This document shows positions 1 to 7,847 of a stretch of 64,000 nt of DNA, piece by piece. A program made the position numbers and the translations under genes. Source of the DNA: an uncultured Acidimicrobiia bacterium (lineage in GTDB: Bacteria > Actinomycetota > Acidimicrobiia > Spongiisociales > Spongiisociaceae); NCBI GenBank assembly GCA_958295745.1, contig OY282370.1:1896548-1960547 (forward strand), given 5' to 3'. The notes below the pieces were generated by a model. It saw nothing but the letters and a program-made list of their open reading frames with translations, was not told where the DNA came from and did not search any database. Each line of letters opens with the position of its first letter. Position 1 is the stretch's first letter.

Positions 1-2
1 TC

Positions 3-521
3 CAATTGTCGGCCAAGGCCATCCGTTCGGGCCACCGGGGTGAGATCGACGAGGCCGGGTCGTTGCTCGAGGCGGCGCAGGCGTTGCTCGATGAATCAGG
101 CGCCGCCATGGCCGGCCACCCCGATATCAATGTCGGCATTCTCAACGACGCCGCCAAGGAATACGCCGAAGCCCGGCTGTTTCTGGCTCTGGCGGGCGGC
201 GTCGAGATACCCGCCGCCGCGGACCTGGGCGCCTACATGTACACGGCGCCCTATCTCAAGGGTTTGGGCGAAGCGGTGGGCGAGCTGCGGCGCCGGTTGC
301 TCGACCTGCTGCGCGGTGAGGAATTCGAGGAGGCGGAGAGTCTGCTGGCGGTCATGGACGAGGTGGTGGACCTGTTGGCCTCCCTCGACTATCCCGACGG
401 TATGACGGGAGGTCTGCGCCGCACCACCGACATGGCGCGCGGCCTGACCGAACGGAGCAGGGCCGATCTCACGTCTGCTTTGGTGGCGGAGCGCCTCCGC
501 CGCGACCTGCGCGGCGGTTAG
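3..521 (+). CDS. Translin-family protein, 5' truncated by window edge
   Basis: The reading frame is open from the first bases of the window to the TAG at 519-521, so the true start probably lies upstream; a TTG at 6 is only an internal candidate. The visible 172 codons are strongly helical and include an early Arg-Ser-Gly-His-Arg-Gly-Glu segment, like the helix-1 signature of translin-type proteins, followed by alternating acidic and hydrophobic helices. Archaeal and bacterial translin homologues are single-stranded nucleic acid-binding proteins that assemble into rings, but their bacterial role is not well defined. The gene is followed by about 100 bp of spacer and tRNA-Ala. Assignment is by motif memory only; a generic helical protein cannot be excluded. 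Confidence 0.6.
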   Translation, partial: QLSAKAIRSGHRGEIDEAGSLLEAAQALLDESGAAMAGHPDINVGILNDAAKEYAEARLFLALAGGVEIPAAADLGAYMYTAPYLKGLGEAVGELRRRLLDLLRGEEFEEAESLLAVMDEVVDLLASLDYPDGMTGGLRRTTDMARGLTERSRADLTSALVAERLRRDLRGG

Positions 522-625
522 CCGACCGCGCGAACGAAACTGTCCGCCGACGCCGTAACGGTCGACTCGCGGTACGGTCAGCTCGCGGTACGGCCGACTC
601 GCGTTACAATGGGGCCAGACCGCCA

Positions 626-699
626 GGGGCTGTAGCTCAGTTCGGCAGAGCACCTCGTTCGCAACGAGGGGGTCAGGGGTTCAAATCCCCTCAGCTCCA
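626..699 (+). tRNA. tRNA-Ala (anticodon CGC)
   Basis: A complete cloverleaf can be folded. The 7-bp acceptor stem is 626-632 with 692-698 (one G-U pair). The D stem GCTC/GAGC is at 635-638/648-651. The anticodon stem is CCTCG/CGAGG, with loop 658-664 holding CGC at 660-662. The T arm ends in TTCAAAT. The discriminator is A699 and CCA is not encoded. CGC reads the GCG alanine codon, a frequent codon in this high-GC genome. Confidence 0.95.
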
Positions 700-721
700 C
701 CCACGGACCCGATGACCTCAA

Positions 722-731
722 GGGGGGGGGG
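722..731. repeat. Homopolymer G10 tract
   Basis: Ten consecutive G residues lie between the tRNA-Ala gene and the 3' end of the convergent ferredoxin gene. No reading frame crosses it, so length changes here should not alter a protein. It matters mainly as a second example of a long G run besides the one at 47013, and as a possible sequencing-error site. Confidence 0.8.
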
Positions 732-742
732 CTTTGGTGGTC

Positions 743-1060
743 TCAGCGGCCTTCCGCCACCAAGGCGGCGTTGTAGGGTTCGATCATGATGCACTCGCCG
801 GGGCATTCCTCGGCGGATTCGATCACGTCCTCTATGAGCTCGTCGGGCACTCTGGCCACCCCGCGGGACCCTTCCGGTCCGTGGCCGTCTCCGTTCTCCG
901 CGTCGAACACGAGGGTCGAGCCGAAGTACCTGGCGTCTTCCTTCACCACCCACAGTCCGTCGTCGCGGCCTTCGAACACATCCGGCGCGATCTCCTCGCA
1001 GATGCCGTCGCCGGTGCAAAGGTCCTGATCGATCCACACCATCATCTTGTCGCCGGACAT
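743..1060 (-). CDS. Small 3Fe-4S/4Fe-4S-type ferredoxin
   Basis: This 105-residue protein has the C-x5-C motif near the N terminus (C15, C21) and a Cys-Pro pair near the C terminus (C86), the pattern of single-cluster [3Fe-4S] ferredoxins that feed electrons to cytochrome P450s and other oxygenases. A further Cys (C90) follows in CPGEC and is not usual for the family; it might allow a 4Fe cluster. An acidic, Gly-rich insertion of about 25 residues separates the two halves, making the protein longer than the usual 62-70 residues. The ATG at 1060 is preceded by AGGAG at good spacing. It is monocistronic and convergent with tRNA-Ala. The redox partner cannot be deduced from the neighbours. Confidence 0.8.
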   Translation of the reverse strand: MSGDKMMVWIDQDLCTGDGICEEIAPDVFEGRDDGLWVVKEDARYFGSTLVFDAENGDGHGPEGSRGVARVPDELIEDVIESAEECPGECIMIEPYNAALVAEGR

Positions 1061-1424
1061 GCCTACTGACTCCTTGGGCTTCTGAAACCTCTGGTATCCC
1101 GATTATTGCCGCCGCCCGACCGGATTCACAATCGACCGCCGCCGGGCATGCGGCGTGCGGCAGTGCCGCCTTCATCCTCCAGGTTACCAGCAGAGGGCGG
1201 GTAACGGATGCCATCCGCGCTGTGTTCATACCGGGGCGGGCGGGGATGCCCCCAGACGGGCAGTTCCGAGGTGACCGCCCCATCTATGCGGTCGGGATAC
1301 ACTCCCGGGTTGTCCGGCGTCGAGAAGGGTTGGTGCATGTCGGTCGGTCTGATGGGTTGTTCGGCATCGTGCGGAGGGTCATGACCGTCCTCCTCGCGGA
1401 GCCTCCGCCGGTACCTGCCTGAGG
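1061..1424. other. Intergenic region between divergent ferredoxin and membrane protein genes
   Basis: About 360 bp separate two divergent genes and should hold both promoters. The open frames here are short shadows with no recognisable protein features. No tRNA, riboswitch or strong hairpin was seen. Confidence 0.5.
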
Positions 1425-2090
1425 ATGGGCCGGCGCTCCGCGTACGTACGCCAAGTGTTGTGGCGCACCCCGATCATGTTGTTCGGCTTGGTGGTGTTCG
1501 GCGCCGGCATCGCACTGAACATACGGTCCAACCTGGGTCTTTCACCTTGGGACGTGTTCCACGAGGGTTTGGCGCGACGCACCTCTCTCAGCTTCGGTGT
1601 CGTCACCATCCTGGTCGGCGCCGCGGTGTTCCTGGGGTGGATCCCGCTCCGCCAGCGGATCGGGCCCGGCACCCTCATCAATCCGGTCGCGGTGGGTCTG
1701 GTCATAGACCTCACCCTGTCCTTGGTGGACGACGCCCCCACCCACCTGCTCCGGTGGGTCTACCTGCTGGGGGGTCTCGTGCTGCTCGCCATAGGTTCCG
1801 GCCTCTATATAGGAGCGAGGCTGGGACCCGGCCCCAGGGACGGCTTGATGACCGGCCTGGCCGCCAAGGGTCTGTCGATCCGTATGGCCCGATTCATCAT
1901 CGAAGGGGTGATGCTGGTTGCCGGGTGGTCGCTGGGCGGCACGGTCGGGATGGGTACGGTGGTGTTCACCGTGTTGGTCGGCCCCTTGGTGCAGTCCTTC
2001 CTCCGCGTGTTCGACCTGGGCCCTATCGAAGGGACCGGCGCCGACGGGCAGGATCGCCGGGCAAGGATCGGCGGCAGGGAAAAGACCTGA
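1425..2090 (+). CDS. YczE/YitT-type integral membrane protein
   Basis: The 221-residue protein has about five hydrophobic segments beginning at residue 12. It carries the family-typical loop after TM1 with Asn-Leu-Gly-Leu-Ser-Pro-Trp-Asp, and a related Arg-Leu-Gly-Pro-Gly-Pro-Arg-Asp-Gly segment in the second half. This internal duplication and the SPWD loop are characteristic of the YczE/YyaS/YitT family, whose transport or regulatory function is poorly defined. The tail after the last TM is short and charged. The ATG at 1425 has GAGG almost touching it, so spacing is poor and the start could be a few codons off. The gene stands alone; 148 bp separate it from the following protease gene. Confidence 0.75.
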   Translation: MGRRSAYVRQVLWRTPIMLFGLVVFGAGIALNIRSNLGLSPWDVFHEGLARRTSLSFGVVTILVGAAVFLGWIPLRQRIGPGTLINPVAVGLVIDLTLSLVDDAPTHLLRWVYLLGGLVLLAIGSGLYIGARLGPGPRDGLMTGLAAKGLSIRMARFIIEGVMLVAGWSLGGTVGMGTVVFTVLVGPLVQSFLRVFDLGPIEGTGADGQDRRARIGGREKT

Positions 2091-2226
2091 AAAACCTGCG
2101 CAGCGGGTGCGAGAAGGCGATGACCGACGACGATTGCTGTGGCCCCGTCGGTCGCTGAGCAGGCCTTCTATCAGCGGCAGACCGGCGCGGCAGACCGGGC
2201 CGTTGGTGTATTGCTCGGCACCCTCC

Positions 2227-2232
2227 TAGCCT
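2227..2232 (+). promoter_or_regulatory. Leaderless -10 element for the M50 protease gene
   Basis: TAGCCT ends 6 nt before the ATG at 2239, and no Shine-Dalgarno sequence is present. This fits a TANNNT -10 driving a transcript that begins at or next to the start codon. Confidence 0.45.
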
Positions 2233-2238
2233 GGGCAG

Positions 2239-3045
2239 ATGATTCGGTTTCGGGTGTTCGGGTTTCCGGTGCGTATCCACCTCAGCTTTCTGCTGATCTT
2301 GGCGTTGTTGCTCGGTTCGAGGCTGAGCAGCGTGTCGGTGGCGCTGTGGGGGGTGTCGATACTGGCCTCCGTGATGCTGCATGAGCTGGGCCACGCCGCC
2401 GCGGTGCGCCGGTTCGGCGGGCAGGTAGAGAGCATCAGCATCTACGCCTTGGGCGGCGCCACCATGTGGAGGGAGGGGGATTCGGCCTTTCCGGGATGGA
2501 AGCAGTTCCTGGTGGCGGCCGCCGGCTCCGGGGTGGGTCTGTTCGCCGGACTGGGCCTGTATATGTTCGTCCGGCTGGGCGGGATGGGAGAGGCGGGGCG
2601 GCTGCTGGTCTCTCTTCCGTGGCGCATCGACCTGCGGGCGGCCGACTACTACGGCGAGTACCTGGTGTTCATGGTGGGATCCTTCATCTGGGTGTCGGTG
2701 GTGTGGGGGCTGGTCAACTGGCTGCCGATCGGAGGTTTGGACGGTTCCAAGATGCTGCGGGCGGTGCTCGTGAAAGTGCTGGGCCCGAGCGGGGACCTCC
2801 ACTCCCGCATCATCGGCGTGATAGTCGGTGCGGGGGCCGCCGTATGGTTCTGGCAGCGGGGAATGATCCTGGCTGCCGCCTTGGTGCTGATGTTCTCCGG
2901 CGCCGACCTCTTTTCCTACCGCCGCCCCCGTCAGGCTGTTTCCACCCTGCGCCGGGACCCGCCGCCTCTCGAGGGCCCGGACGACGCCGGGGACGCTTCC
3001 GTGACTCCCGATGAGCAGGGAGGAGGACAGGGGCGGGGCAACTAG
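2239..3045 (+). CDS. M50 family intramembrane metalloprotease (site-2-protease-like)
   Basis: Residues 48-52 are HELGH inside a hydrophobic segment, the zinc-binding HExxH of site-2 proteases. Around residues 158-168 the sequence Asn-Trp-Leu-Pro-Ile-Gly-Gly-Leu-Asp-Gly supplies the NPxxxxDG-like third-ligand motif, so the active site appears complete. About six TM helices are visible, and the C terminus is a charged, Pro-rich cytoplasmic tail. At 268 residues without PDZ or CBS domains it resembles the SpoIVFB-like minimal subgroup. Members cleave membrane-bound regulators such as anti-sigma factors; the substrate here is unknown. The TAG stop overlaps a TAGACT -10 that probably serves the next gene. 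Confidence 0.85.
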   Translation: MIRFRVFGFPVRIHLSFLLILALLLGSRLSSVSVALWGVSILASVMLHELGHAAAVRRFGGQVESISIYALGGATMWREGDSAFPGWKQFLVAAAGSGVGLFAGLGLYMFVRLGGMGEAGRLLVSLPWRIDLRAADYYGEYLVFMVGSFIWVSVVWGLVNWLPIGGLDGSKMLRAVLVKVLGPSGDLHSRIIGVIVGAGAAVWFWQRGMILAAALVLMFSGADLFSYRRPRQAVSTLRRDPPPLEGPDDAGDASVTPDEQGGGQGRGN

Positions 3046-3086
3046 ACTTGCCCTTTGACCCCGACCGCCTGCCACGAGGAGTCGAA

Positions 3087-4397
3087 TTGCCGACCGAATT
3101 CCCCGGCCTGAAGCCGTCCGATTTGCCGATTCCCGCTGATTTCCCCATTCCCGGACGGGCGGACGCAGCTGTGGTCGGCGCGGGGGTAATCGGTCTCTGC
3201 GTTGCCTACGAGCTGATGAAGGACGGCCGCGAGGTGGTGGTCGTGGACCAGGGTCCCATAGTCGGCGGCGCCGCGGCCGGGAGCGCCGGATTCATCACGC
3301 CCAGCCATGTGATCCCTATCGCAGCCCCCGGTGTGCCGCGCGGCGTGGTGCGCGGCATGCTGCGGCGGACCGGACCGGTCACCGCCCGCCCGTCGCTCGA
3401 CCCGGCCTATCTGGGGTGGATATTCCGGTTCCTCCGCAGCTGCACCTCCAGGACCGCCGAAGCGGGCGCGGCGGCCTTGGCCGCCCTCGGTTTCCTCAGC
3501 GCCGATCTGATGGAGCATCTGATCACCGAGGAAGGCATCGATTGCTGTTACCGCAGGGACGGGCTGCTCCATGTCTACGGGGACGAGCGGGTTCTGGCCG
3601 CCGCCAAACACGAGGCCGCCGAGATGGAACGCTGCGGGGTGGCCGTCGAGATGCTGGGACACGATGAAATCCGCGAGGTGGAGCCGGCCTTGGGCGACGA
3701 GGTGATCGGCGGGTTCCTGTGTCCGAACGACGCCGGCCTCGATCCCGCCATGTTCCTGTCCTCCCTGGCCTCCCTCCTCGCCGGGCGCGGGGTGAGGTTC
3801 GCTCCGCACACCAGGTTGCTGGGGTTCGACAGCGCCTCCGATGCGGTGGAGAACCTGATCACCTCGCGGGGCAACCTGGCGGTCGACCGGGTGGTGGTGG
3901 CCGCGGGCGCAAGGTCCCCCGAGGTGGCGTCGCATCTCGGCAACCGGCTGCCCATTCAGGGGGGGAAGGGATACAACGTTACGGTTGCCGCACCGCGTCT
4001 CGGCCCCCGAAATAACATCCTGATAGGGGACCGATGGGCGGCCCTGAACCCGATGGGCGACAGGCTGCGGATGACCGGTTGGCTGGAGCTGGGTCGTCTG
4101 GATACAGCGCCCTCTCTCAAGCGGCTGGAACATATTGAGTCGAATGTCCGGTCCCGGGTGCGGCTCGATCCTGAGCTGACGGTCCTGGAGCGGTGGGCGG
4201 GCGTCCGGCCGATAACCCCCGACGGGCTTCCCGTCATAGGCCCGGCGCCGGGGTGGCGCAACGTCATATATGCGACCGGACACGGCAAGCTCGGATTGTC
4301 GCTCGGCCCCGTCACCGGCCGGCTGGTTACCCAGATGGCGGGGGGCCGGTCCGTCGACCTCGACCCCGCCCCCTTCTCCCCGGCGAGGTTTTCGTGA
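3087..4397 (+). CDS. FAD-dependent D-amino-acid dehydrogenase (DadA-like)
   Basis: The N-terminal dinucleotide-binding fold is obvious: Val-Val-Gly-Ala-Gly-Val-Ile-Gly-Leu about 35 residues in, then an acidic residue after the second strand. The C terminus has the DadA/GlyOx hallmark Gly-Val-Arg-Pro-x-Thr-Pro-Asp-Gly-Leu-Pro-x-Ile-Gly and a closing Gly-His-x-Lys-Leu-Gly. TTG 3087 was chosen as the start because GAGGAG lies 5 nt upstream; an earlier TTG at 3048 has no ribosome site and coincides with a TAGACT -10 at 3043-3048. The stop overlaps the start of the proline racemase gene. This pairing is typical of trans-4-hydroxyproline catabolism, where the epimerase product cis-4-hydroxy-D-proline is oxidised by such a dehydrogenase; that substrate is an inference. 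Confidence 0.8.
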   Translation: MPTEFPGLKPSDLPIPADFPIPGRADAAVVGAGVIGLCVAYELMKDGREVVVVDQGPIVGGAAAGSAGFITPSHVIPIAAPGVPRGVVRGMLRRTGPVTARPSLDPAYLGWIFRFLRSCTSRTAEAGAAALAALGFLSADLMEHLITEEGIDCCYRRDGLLHVYGDERVLAAAKHEAAEMERCGVAVEMLGHDEIREVEPALGDEVIGGFLCPNDAGLDPAMFLSSLASLLAGRGVRFAPHTRLLGFDSASDAVENLITSRGNLAVDRVVVAAGARSPEVASHLGNRLPIQGGKGYNVTVAAPRLGPRNNILIGDRWAALNPMGDRLRMTGWLELGRLDTAPSLKRLEHIESNVRSRVRLDPELTVLERWAGVRPITPDGLPVIGPAPGWRNVIYATGHGKLGLSLGPVTGRLVTQMAGGRSVDLDPAPFSPARFS

Positions 4398-5320
4398 CCG
4401 CGGGCGGCATGGCCCGGATCTCGGTTATCGATTCGCATACGGGGGGAGAACCCACCAGGGTCATCACCGGCGGCTTTCCGGCACTGTCGGGCGCCTCGAC
4501 GGCGGAGCGCCGGGCGGATCTGGCCGCCCGTTTCAGCCGGCTGCGGAGGGCGGTGGTAGACGAACCCCGCGGGAGCGAAGCGATGGTTGCCGCCCTGCTC
4601 GTGCCGCCCGACGAGCCCGGTTCGCTCACGGGGGTGATCTACTTCGACCGAACCGGGGTGATCGGGATGTGCGGGCACGGGACCATCGGCCTCGTCGAGA
4701 CCTTCCGCCATCTCGGCCGCATCGGTCCCGGCGATTACCGCATAGATACGGCGGTGGGGCGGGTGGAAGCCGCCGCGGCGCCCGACGGCGCGGTGACCGT
4801 TCGCAACGTACCTAGCCGCCGCCTCGAAGCCGGGGTGTCGATAGATGTGGAGGGCCTGGGCGGGGTGGTCGGGGACATAGCCTACGGGGGGAACACGTTT
4901 TTCCTGGTCAACTCCCCCGCCGTCGACTTGGACCAGCCGGTCGAGGTACTGCTGTCGGTGGCCAAGAGAATCCTCGCCGCCCTCCGGCAGGCCGGATTCG
5001 GGGCCGACCACGTCGAGCTCTACGGCCCGCCCACCCGTCCCGGAGCCCATTCTCGGAACTTCGTTCTGTGCCCCAGCGGCACCTACGACCGTTCACCATG
5101 CGGTACGGGGACCAGCGCCAAGCTGGCGTGCCTGGCCGCCGACGGAGAGCTGGCGCCCGGCGAGGAGTGGGTGCAGGAGTCGATCACGGGCAGCCTTTTC
5201 ACGGCTCGATATTCATGGTATGACGAGGAGCGCGAAATGGTCGTACCGTTCATTTCGGGACGCGCCCAGGTAGTGGCCGAAGGCGACTTGTTGTTCCCTC
5301 CCGATTTTTTGGTGACATAG
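4394..5320 (+). CDS. Proline racemase / 4-hydroxyproline 2-epimerase
   Basis: The protein opens with the family motif Ile-Asp-Ser-His-Thr-Gly-Gly-Glu-Pro. Both catalytic cysteines are present, one in Met-Cys-Gly-His-Gly and one in Ser-Pro-Cys-Gly-Thr-Gly. Retention of both argues for a two-base racemase or epimerase rather than a trans-3-hydroxyproline dehydratase, which has Ser or Thr at the first position. Length (308 residues) is near the family norm of 310-335. GTG 4394 forms a GTGA overlap with the upstream dehydrogenase stop, with GAGG 5 nt away; ATG 4409 is an alternative. Translational coupling suggests both enzymes act in one route, most likely hydroxyproline or proline utilisation. 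Proline versus hydroxyproline cannot be decided from sequence alone. Confidence 0.88.
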   Translation: MTAGGMARISVIDSHTGGEPTRVITGGFPALSGASTAERRADLAARFSRLRRAVVDEPRGSEAMVAALLVPPDEPGSLTGVIYFDRTGVIGMCGHGTIGLVETFRHLGRIGPGDYRIDTAVGRVEAAAAPDGAVTVRNVPSRRLEAGVSIDVEGLGGVVGDIAYGGNTFFLVNSPAVDLDQPVEVLLSVAKRILAALRQAGFGADHVELYGPPTRPGAHSRNFVLCPSGTYDRSPCGTGTSAKLACLAADGELAPGEEWVQESITGSLFTARYSWYDEEREMVVPFISGRAQVVAEGDLLFPPDFLVT

Positions 5321-5505
5321 GTGATATAATTTTCTGATAGAGACGCAATTTGTCATACGAGAGATAAAAGCCCGCTCTGTAAGAGCGATAAAATACTGGG
5401 ACTGATTTTTCTCCTATAGATGCTTATAGCGGTACTTTTCATGGTTGATAAAAAAATATTTTAGCACACCCGATTTGGGCCGACACGCGGTGACCGGTCT
5501 TCCTA
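5321..5505. other. AT-rich intergenic segment with a short hairpin
   Basis: This 185-bp spacer is much richer in A/T than its surroundings. It contains a perfect hairpin, CGCTCT-GTA-AGAGCG at 5373-5387, flanked on both sides by ATAAAA, but no T-run, so it is at best a weak terminator. The end of the segment (TTGATA near 5443, TATTTT near 5457) may carry the promoter for the next gene. No gene is recognisable. Confidence 0.5.
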
Positions 5506-6468
5506 GTGTCATCCGCCGTGATGACCCGGACTTTCTTCACAAGGCGTATGTCCCGTCCGATCGAGCGGCTTCTGTTCGCGGTGATCCTGGCCGGCCTAGC
5601 GGCGCTGGCGATGATGCTCTGGAACCCGGCCCGCCGGTCGATCTCCGGCCCGCCCGCCGCCGTTTCGTCGTCGTCCGACTACCCGGTGGCGGCTTCGATA
5701 CGCACCTCGATCGGCGCTCCGGCCTTTCCCGCCGACCCTTCGGAGGCTGCGGCGGCTGCCGCCGATTCCGCCGCTTGGTCGACGACGGCGGGCGGTTTCA
5801 CCCGGGTACCCGATGCCGATTGGGTTCCTGCGGCCTCGGCCTCACCGGCTTCACCGGCCGCCGAGTCCTCCGGCGGGACGGCGCCGCCGTCTGCGTCCAC
5901 CGCTGTTCCCGTAGCAGGCTCGTCCGACGGGGAGGAGACAGTACCGCCGCGGTGCGCCCCGGTGGAAGAGCTGTGGGAGGCGGACGGCCTCCCGGTGGAG
6001 GATCCCTGCACCATCGAAGAGGTTCGAAGGGTGTTCCGTTGGGCATGGACCGGCACCTACGGGCAGCGGCGGGCCGCCATCCGCAACGGCCACCTGCTCG
6101 ATGATGTTTTCCAAGCCTTGGACGGCTACGGCCGAACCCATGACGCCTCCCTGTTCCATCCCGAGGAACGGGGGCGGTACTCCATCCTGTTCGATGACAT
6201 CAGGTGGCAGGGCGGGCCGGCTCACGACCGGGCGGTGATCGGGGTCCTCTACCGCTTCGCGCACCCCGACGCCGAAACCGGCGATCAGCTTCTGGACACG
6301 CTCGTACAGATCGATGGGGAGTGGAAACTCTCCTATAGGAGGTCTTATTGCGTAAAGGTACTCGTAATCATGGAATACATAGGGAGCAGCGTCCGATGCC
6401 CCCGCGATCCACAGCCGGAGATCAACGAGGACGAAGCCCCCGGATCCACCGGTCAGAGGTATTGGTGA
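5506..6468 (+). CDS. Membrane-anchored hypothetical protein with low-complexity linker
   Basis: I do not recognise the family. A basic N terminus is followed by one hydrophobic segment (about residues 22-42), consistent with a type II anchor or uncleaved signal. Residues about 45-145 are a Ser/Ala/Pro-rich linker. Residues about 150-300 form a mixed alpha/beta domain ending in a pattern (Gln-Ile-Asp-Gly-Glu-Trp-Lys-Leu) often seen in NTF2-like domains, with Cys pairs that could form disulphides outside the cell. The start is uncertain: GTG 5506, ATG 5521 and ATG 5548 are all in frame. The stop overlaps the start of the next secreted protein gene (GTGA), so the two are probably made and exported together. 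Confidence 0.6.
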   Translation: MSSAVMTRTFFTRRMSRPIERLLFAVILAGLAALAMMLWNPARRSISGPPAAVSSSSDYPVAASIRTSIGAPAFPADPSEAAAAAADSAAWSTTAGGFTRVPDADWVPAASASPASPAAESSGGTAPPSASTAVPVAGSSDGEETVPPRCAPVEELWEADGLPVEDPCTIEEVRRVFRWAWTGTYGQRRAAIRNGHLLDDVFQALDGYGRTHDASLFHPEERGRYSILFDDIRWQGGPAHDRAVIGVLYRFAHPDAETGDQLLDTLVQIDGEWKLSYRRSYCVKVLVIMEYIGSSVRCPRDPQPEINEDEAPGSTGQRYW

Positions 6469-7787
6469 GGCCGGATTCCGCCTCCGCATACCGGCGATTT
6501 CGGTATCGGCTGCTGAGGTCGGCCGGTCCTGCCGGATGGACGGCGGCCGTCGTTTTGGTATTGGCGGCCGCCTGGTGGTCGTCGGAACCGGGCGCCGCCG
6601 ACCCGCCCTCCTCGTTGTGGAAGCCGGGCCGGACCGCCACCACCTGGTACTGGGAACGCCACTGGAACTACTGGATGGAATGGAGCTGCGCGAGAAAGGG
6701 CATCATTCCGGGGATGGGTTTCTCCAAGTGTTTTCGCTGGGAGCGGGAAGGTACGGTTTGGAAACCGTGCGGCCCCACCATCAGACCGCCTCAACCGGGC
6801 CGCACCAATTCGTGCAACATCGGGCGGCGCGGCGGGCATTCATCACACGGCAACGGCGTGACGCAAAAGTTCACCTATCTGGGCCGGCACGAGGACCGGA
6901 CCGGACCGACCGTTGCGGTGTGTGTGGGCGACCGGCGCAAGCCGGCGAACACCCGACCGGGCAACTGCGGCACGTGGGTGATCGTCCGGCACCGGCATTG
7001 CCCTGGGAGGTCGAACCGCCATCCGCCCTGTACGACCACGACTACGACTACGACCACGAGGCCCCCGCCGCCGCCCGATACGAGGCCGCCGACGACCGAT
7101 ACGACACGGCCGCCGTTGCCGCCCGATACGACTTCGACTACGCGTACCCGCAGCACCCGGCCTCCCAGTACCCGGCCTCCCAGTACCCGGCCTCCCAGTA
7201 CCCGGCCTCCCAGCACTCGGCCTCCGACCACCCGGCCTCCCACCACTACCACCCGGCCCGAGCCGGGGGCGTGCCGGAAACCGGGCGCCGACGAAGCCTT
7301 CCGGGCCGCCGTGGAGAAACTTCCCACCCCGGGTTTGGGTATCCGACCGTCGGCCAACGGGTATGTGAGGGCGCCGATGAAGGCCTACTACACCCAGGAT
7401 CCCACCGCCTCCGCCACCGGCCGGGTCGACGGCGACCGCATATACCTGCGCATGTGGGTGAGCCGTTTGACGTGGTCGTTCACCGACCTCGGCACCGTGG
7501 GAGGCACTCATCTGGGCAACGGTTCTTTCACCCGCCGCGCTTCCGACCGGTTCGCCGCTTCGGCATTGACCAGTCCGGTTGAGGTGTTCGTGCGCGGCAG
7601 TGCGGCGGTCTATCTGAGGTCGTCGGCCAGGGCTGGCCAACCGGACGGATACCCGATCACCCTGACGGTCACCTGGCGCGCCCAGTGCAGAGAAGACGGA
7701 AAGCCCGACTGGGGCGATCTGAGCGGACAGACCTGGCGGTACGACCACAAGTACAAGGTGTATTCGATCCGCAGCCTTCCCGACTAG
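6465..7787 (+). CDS. Secreted cysteine-containing protein with Thr-Arg-Pro-Pro-Ser repeat linker
   Basis: GTG 6465 is the best start: AGAGG lies 5 nt upstream, it overlaps the preceding stop, and translation from it gives a basic segment followed by a hydrophobic stretch ending near Pro-Gly-Ala-Ala, a good signal peptide. The mature N-terminal part (to about residue 185) has several Trp and Cys residues. Then comes a Thr-rich and (Thr-Arg-Pro-Pro-Ser)n linker encoded by 15-bp DNA repeats, then a globular C-terminal domain of about 155 residues. The architecture resembles cell-wall-spanning or extracellular binding proteins in which a rigid Pro/Thr stalk separates two domains. Neither globular domain matches a family I can name. 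Confidence 0.65.
   Translation: MRPDSASAYRRFRYRLLRSAGPAGWTAAVVLVLAAAWWSSEPGAADPPSSLWKPGRTATTWYWERHWNYWMEWSCARKGIIPGMGFSKCFRWEREGTVWKPCGPTIRPPQPGRTNSCNIGRRGGHSSHGNGVTQKFTYLGRHEDRTGPTVAVCVGDRRKPANTRPGNCGTWVIVRHRHCPGRSNRHPPCTTTTTTTTTRPPPPPDTRPPTTDTTRPPLPPDTTSTTRTRSTRPPSTRPPSTRPPSTRPPSTRPPTTRPPTTTTRPEPGACRKPGADEAFRAAVEKLPTPGLGIRPSANGYVRAPMKAYYTQDPTASATGRVDGDRIYLRMWVSRLTWSFTDLGTVGGTHLGNGSFTRRASDRFAASALTSPVEVFVRGSAAVYLRSSARAGQPDGYPITLTVTWRAQCREDGKPDWGDLSGQTWRYDHKYKVYSIRSLPD
7151..7240 (+). repeat. Six tandem 15-bp repeats encoding Thr-Arg-Pro-Pro-Ser
   Basis: Six adjacent 15-bp units run from 7151 to 7240. The three units at 7166-7210 are identical (CAGTACCCGGCCTCC); the outer ones differ by one to three bases. 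The unit is a multiple of three, so gain or loss of units changes stalk length without breaking frame. More degenerate Thr/Pro codon repeats precede it from about 7029. Confidence 0.9.
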
Positions 7788-7793
7788 AGGTGT

Positions 7794-7835
7794 TGGATGT
7801 GAACAACGGGGACAACCTCCCCGAATATCACATCT
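7794..7835 (+). terminator. Intergenic hairpin between secreted protein and phosphomutase genes
   Basis: Two nested inverted repeats occur just after the stop at 7787: an outer GGATGTGA/TCACATCT and an inner CGGGG/CCCCG with a 7-nt loop. No T-run follows, so this could be a Rho-assisted terminator or a processing site. The left arm region shares an 18-of-19 base match (TTGGATGTGAACAwCGGGG) with the right part of the MITE at 45.5 kb, so it may be a remnant of that element. Confidence 0.45.
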
Positions 7836-7847
7836 AGAGTCGCGTCC

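Noticed and set aside
681-1283. 200-codon minus-strand frame overlapping the ferredoxin
   Set aside because: It overlaps tRNA-Ala and the ferredoxin in another frame and shows no family motif.
3048-3086. Upstream TTG start for the D-amino-acid dehydrogenase
   Set aside because: No ribosome site, and it lies inside a likely -10 hexamer; TTG 3087 has GAGGAG at 5 nt.
7151-7240. 15-bp repeats considered as a CRISPR array
   Set aside because: Units are directly adjacent with no spacers and encode an in-frame Thr-Arg-Pro-Pro-Ser stalk.
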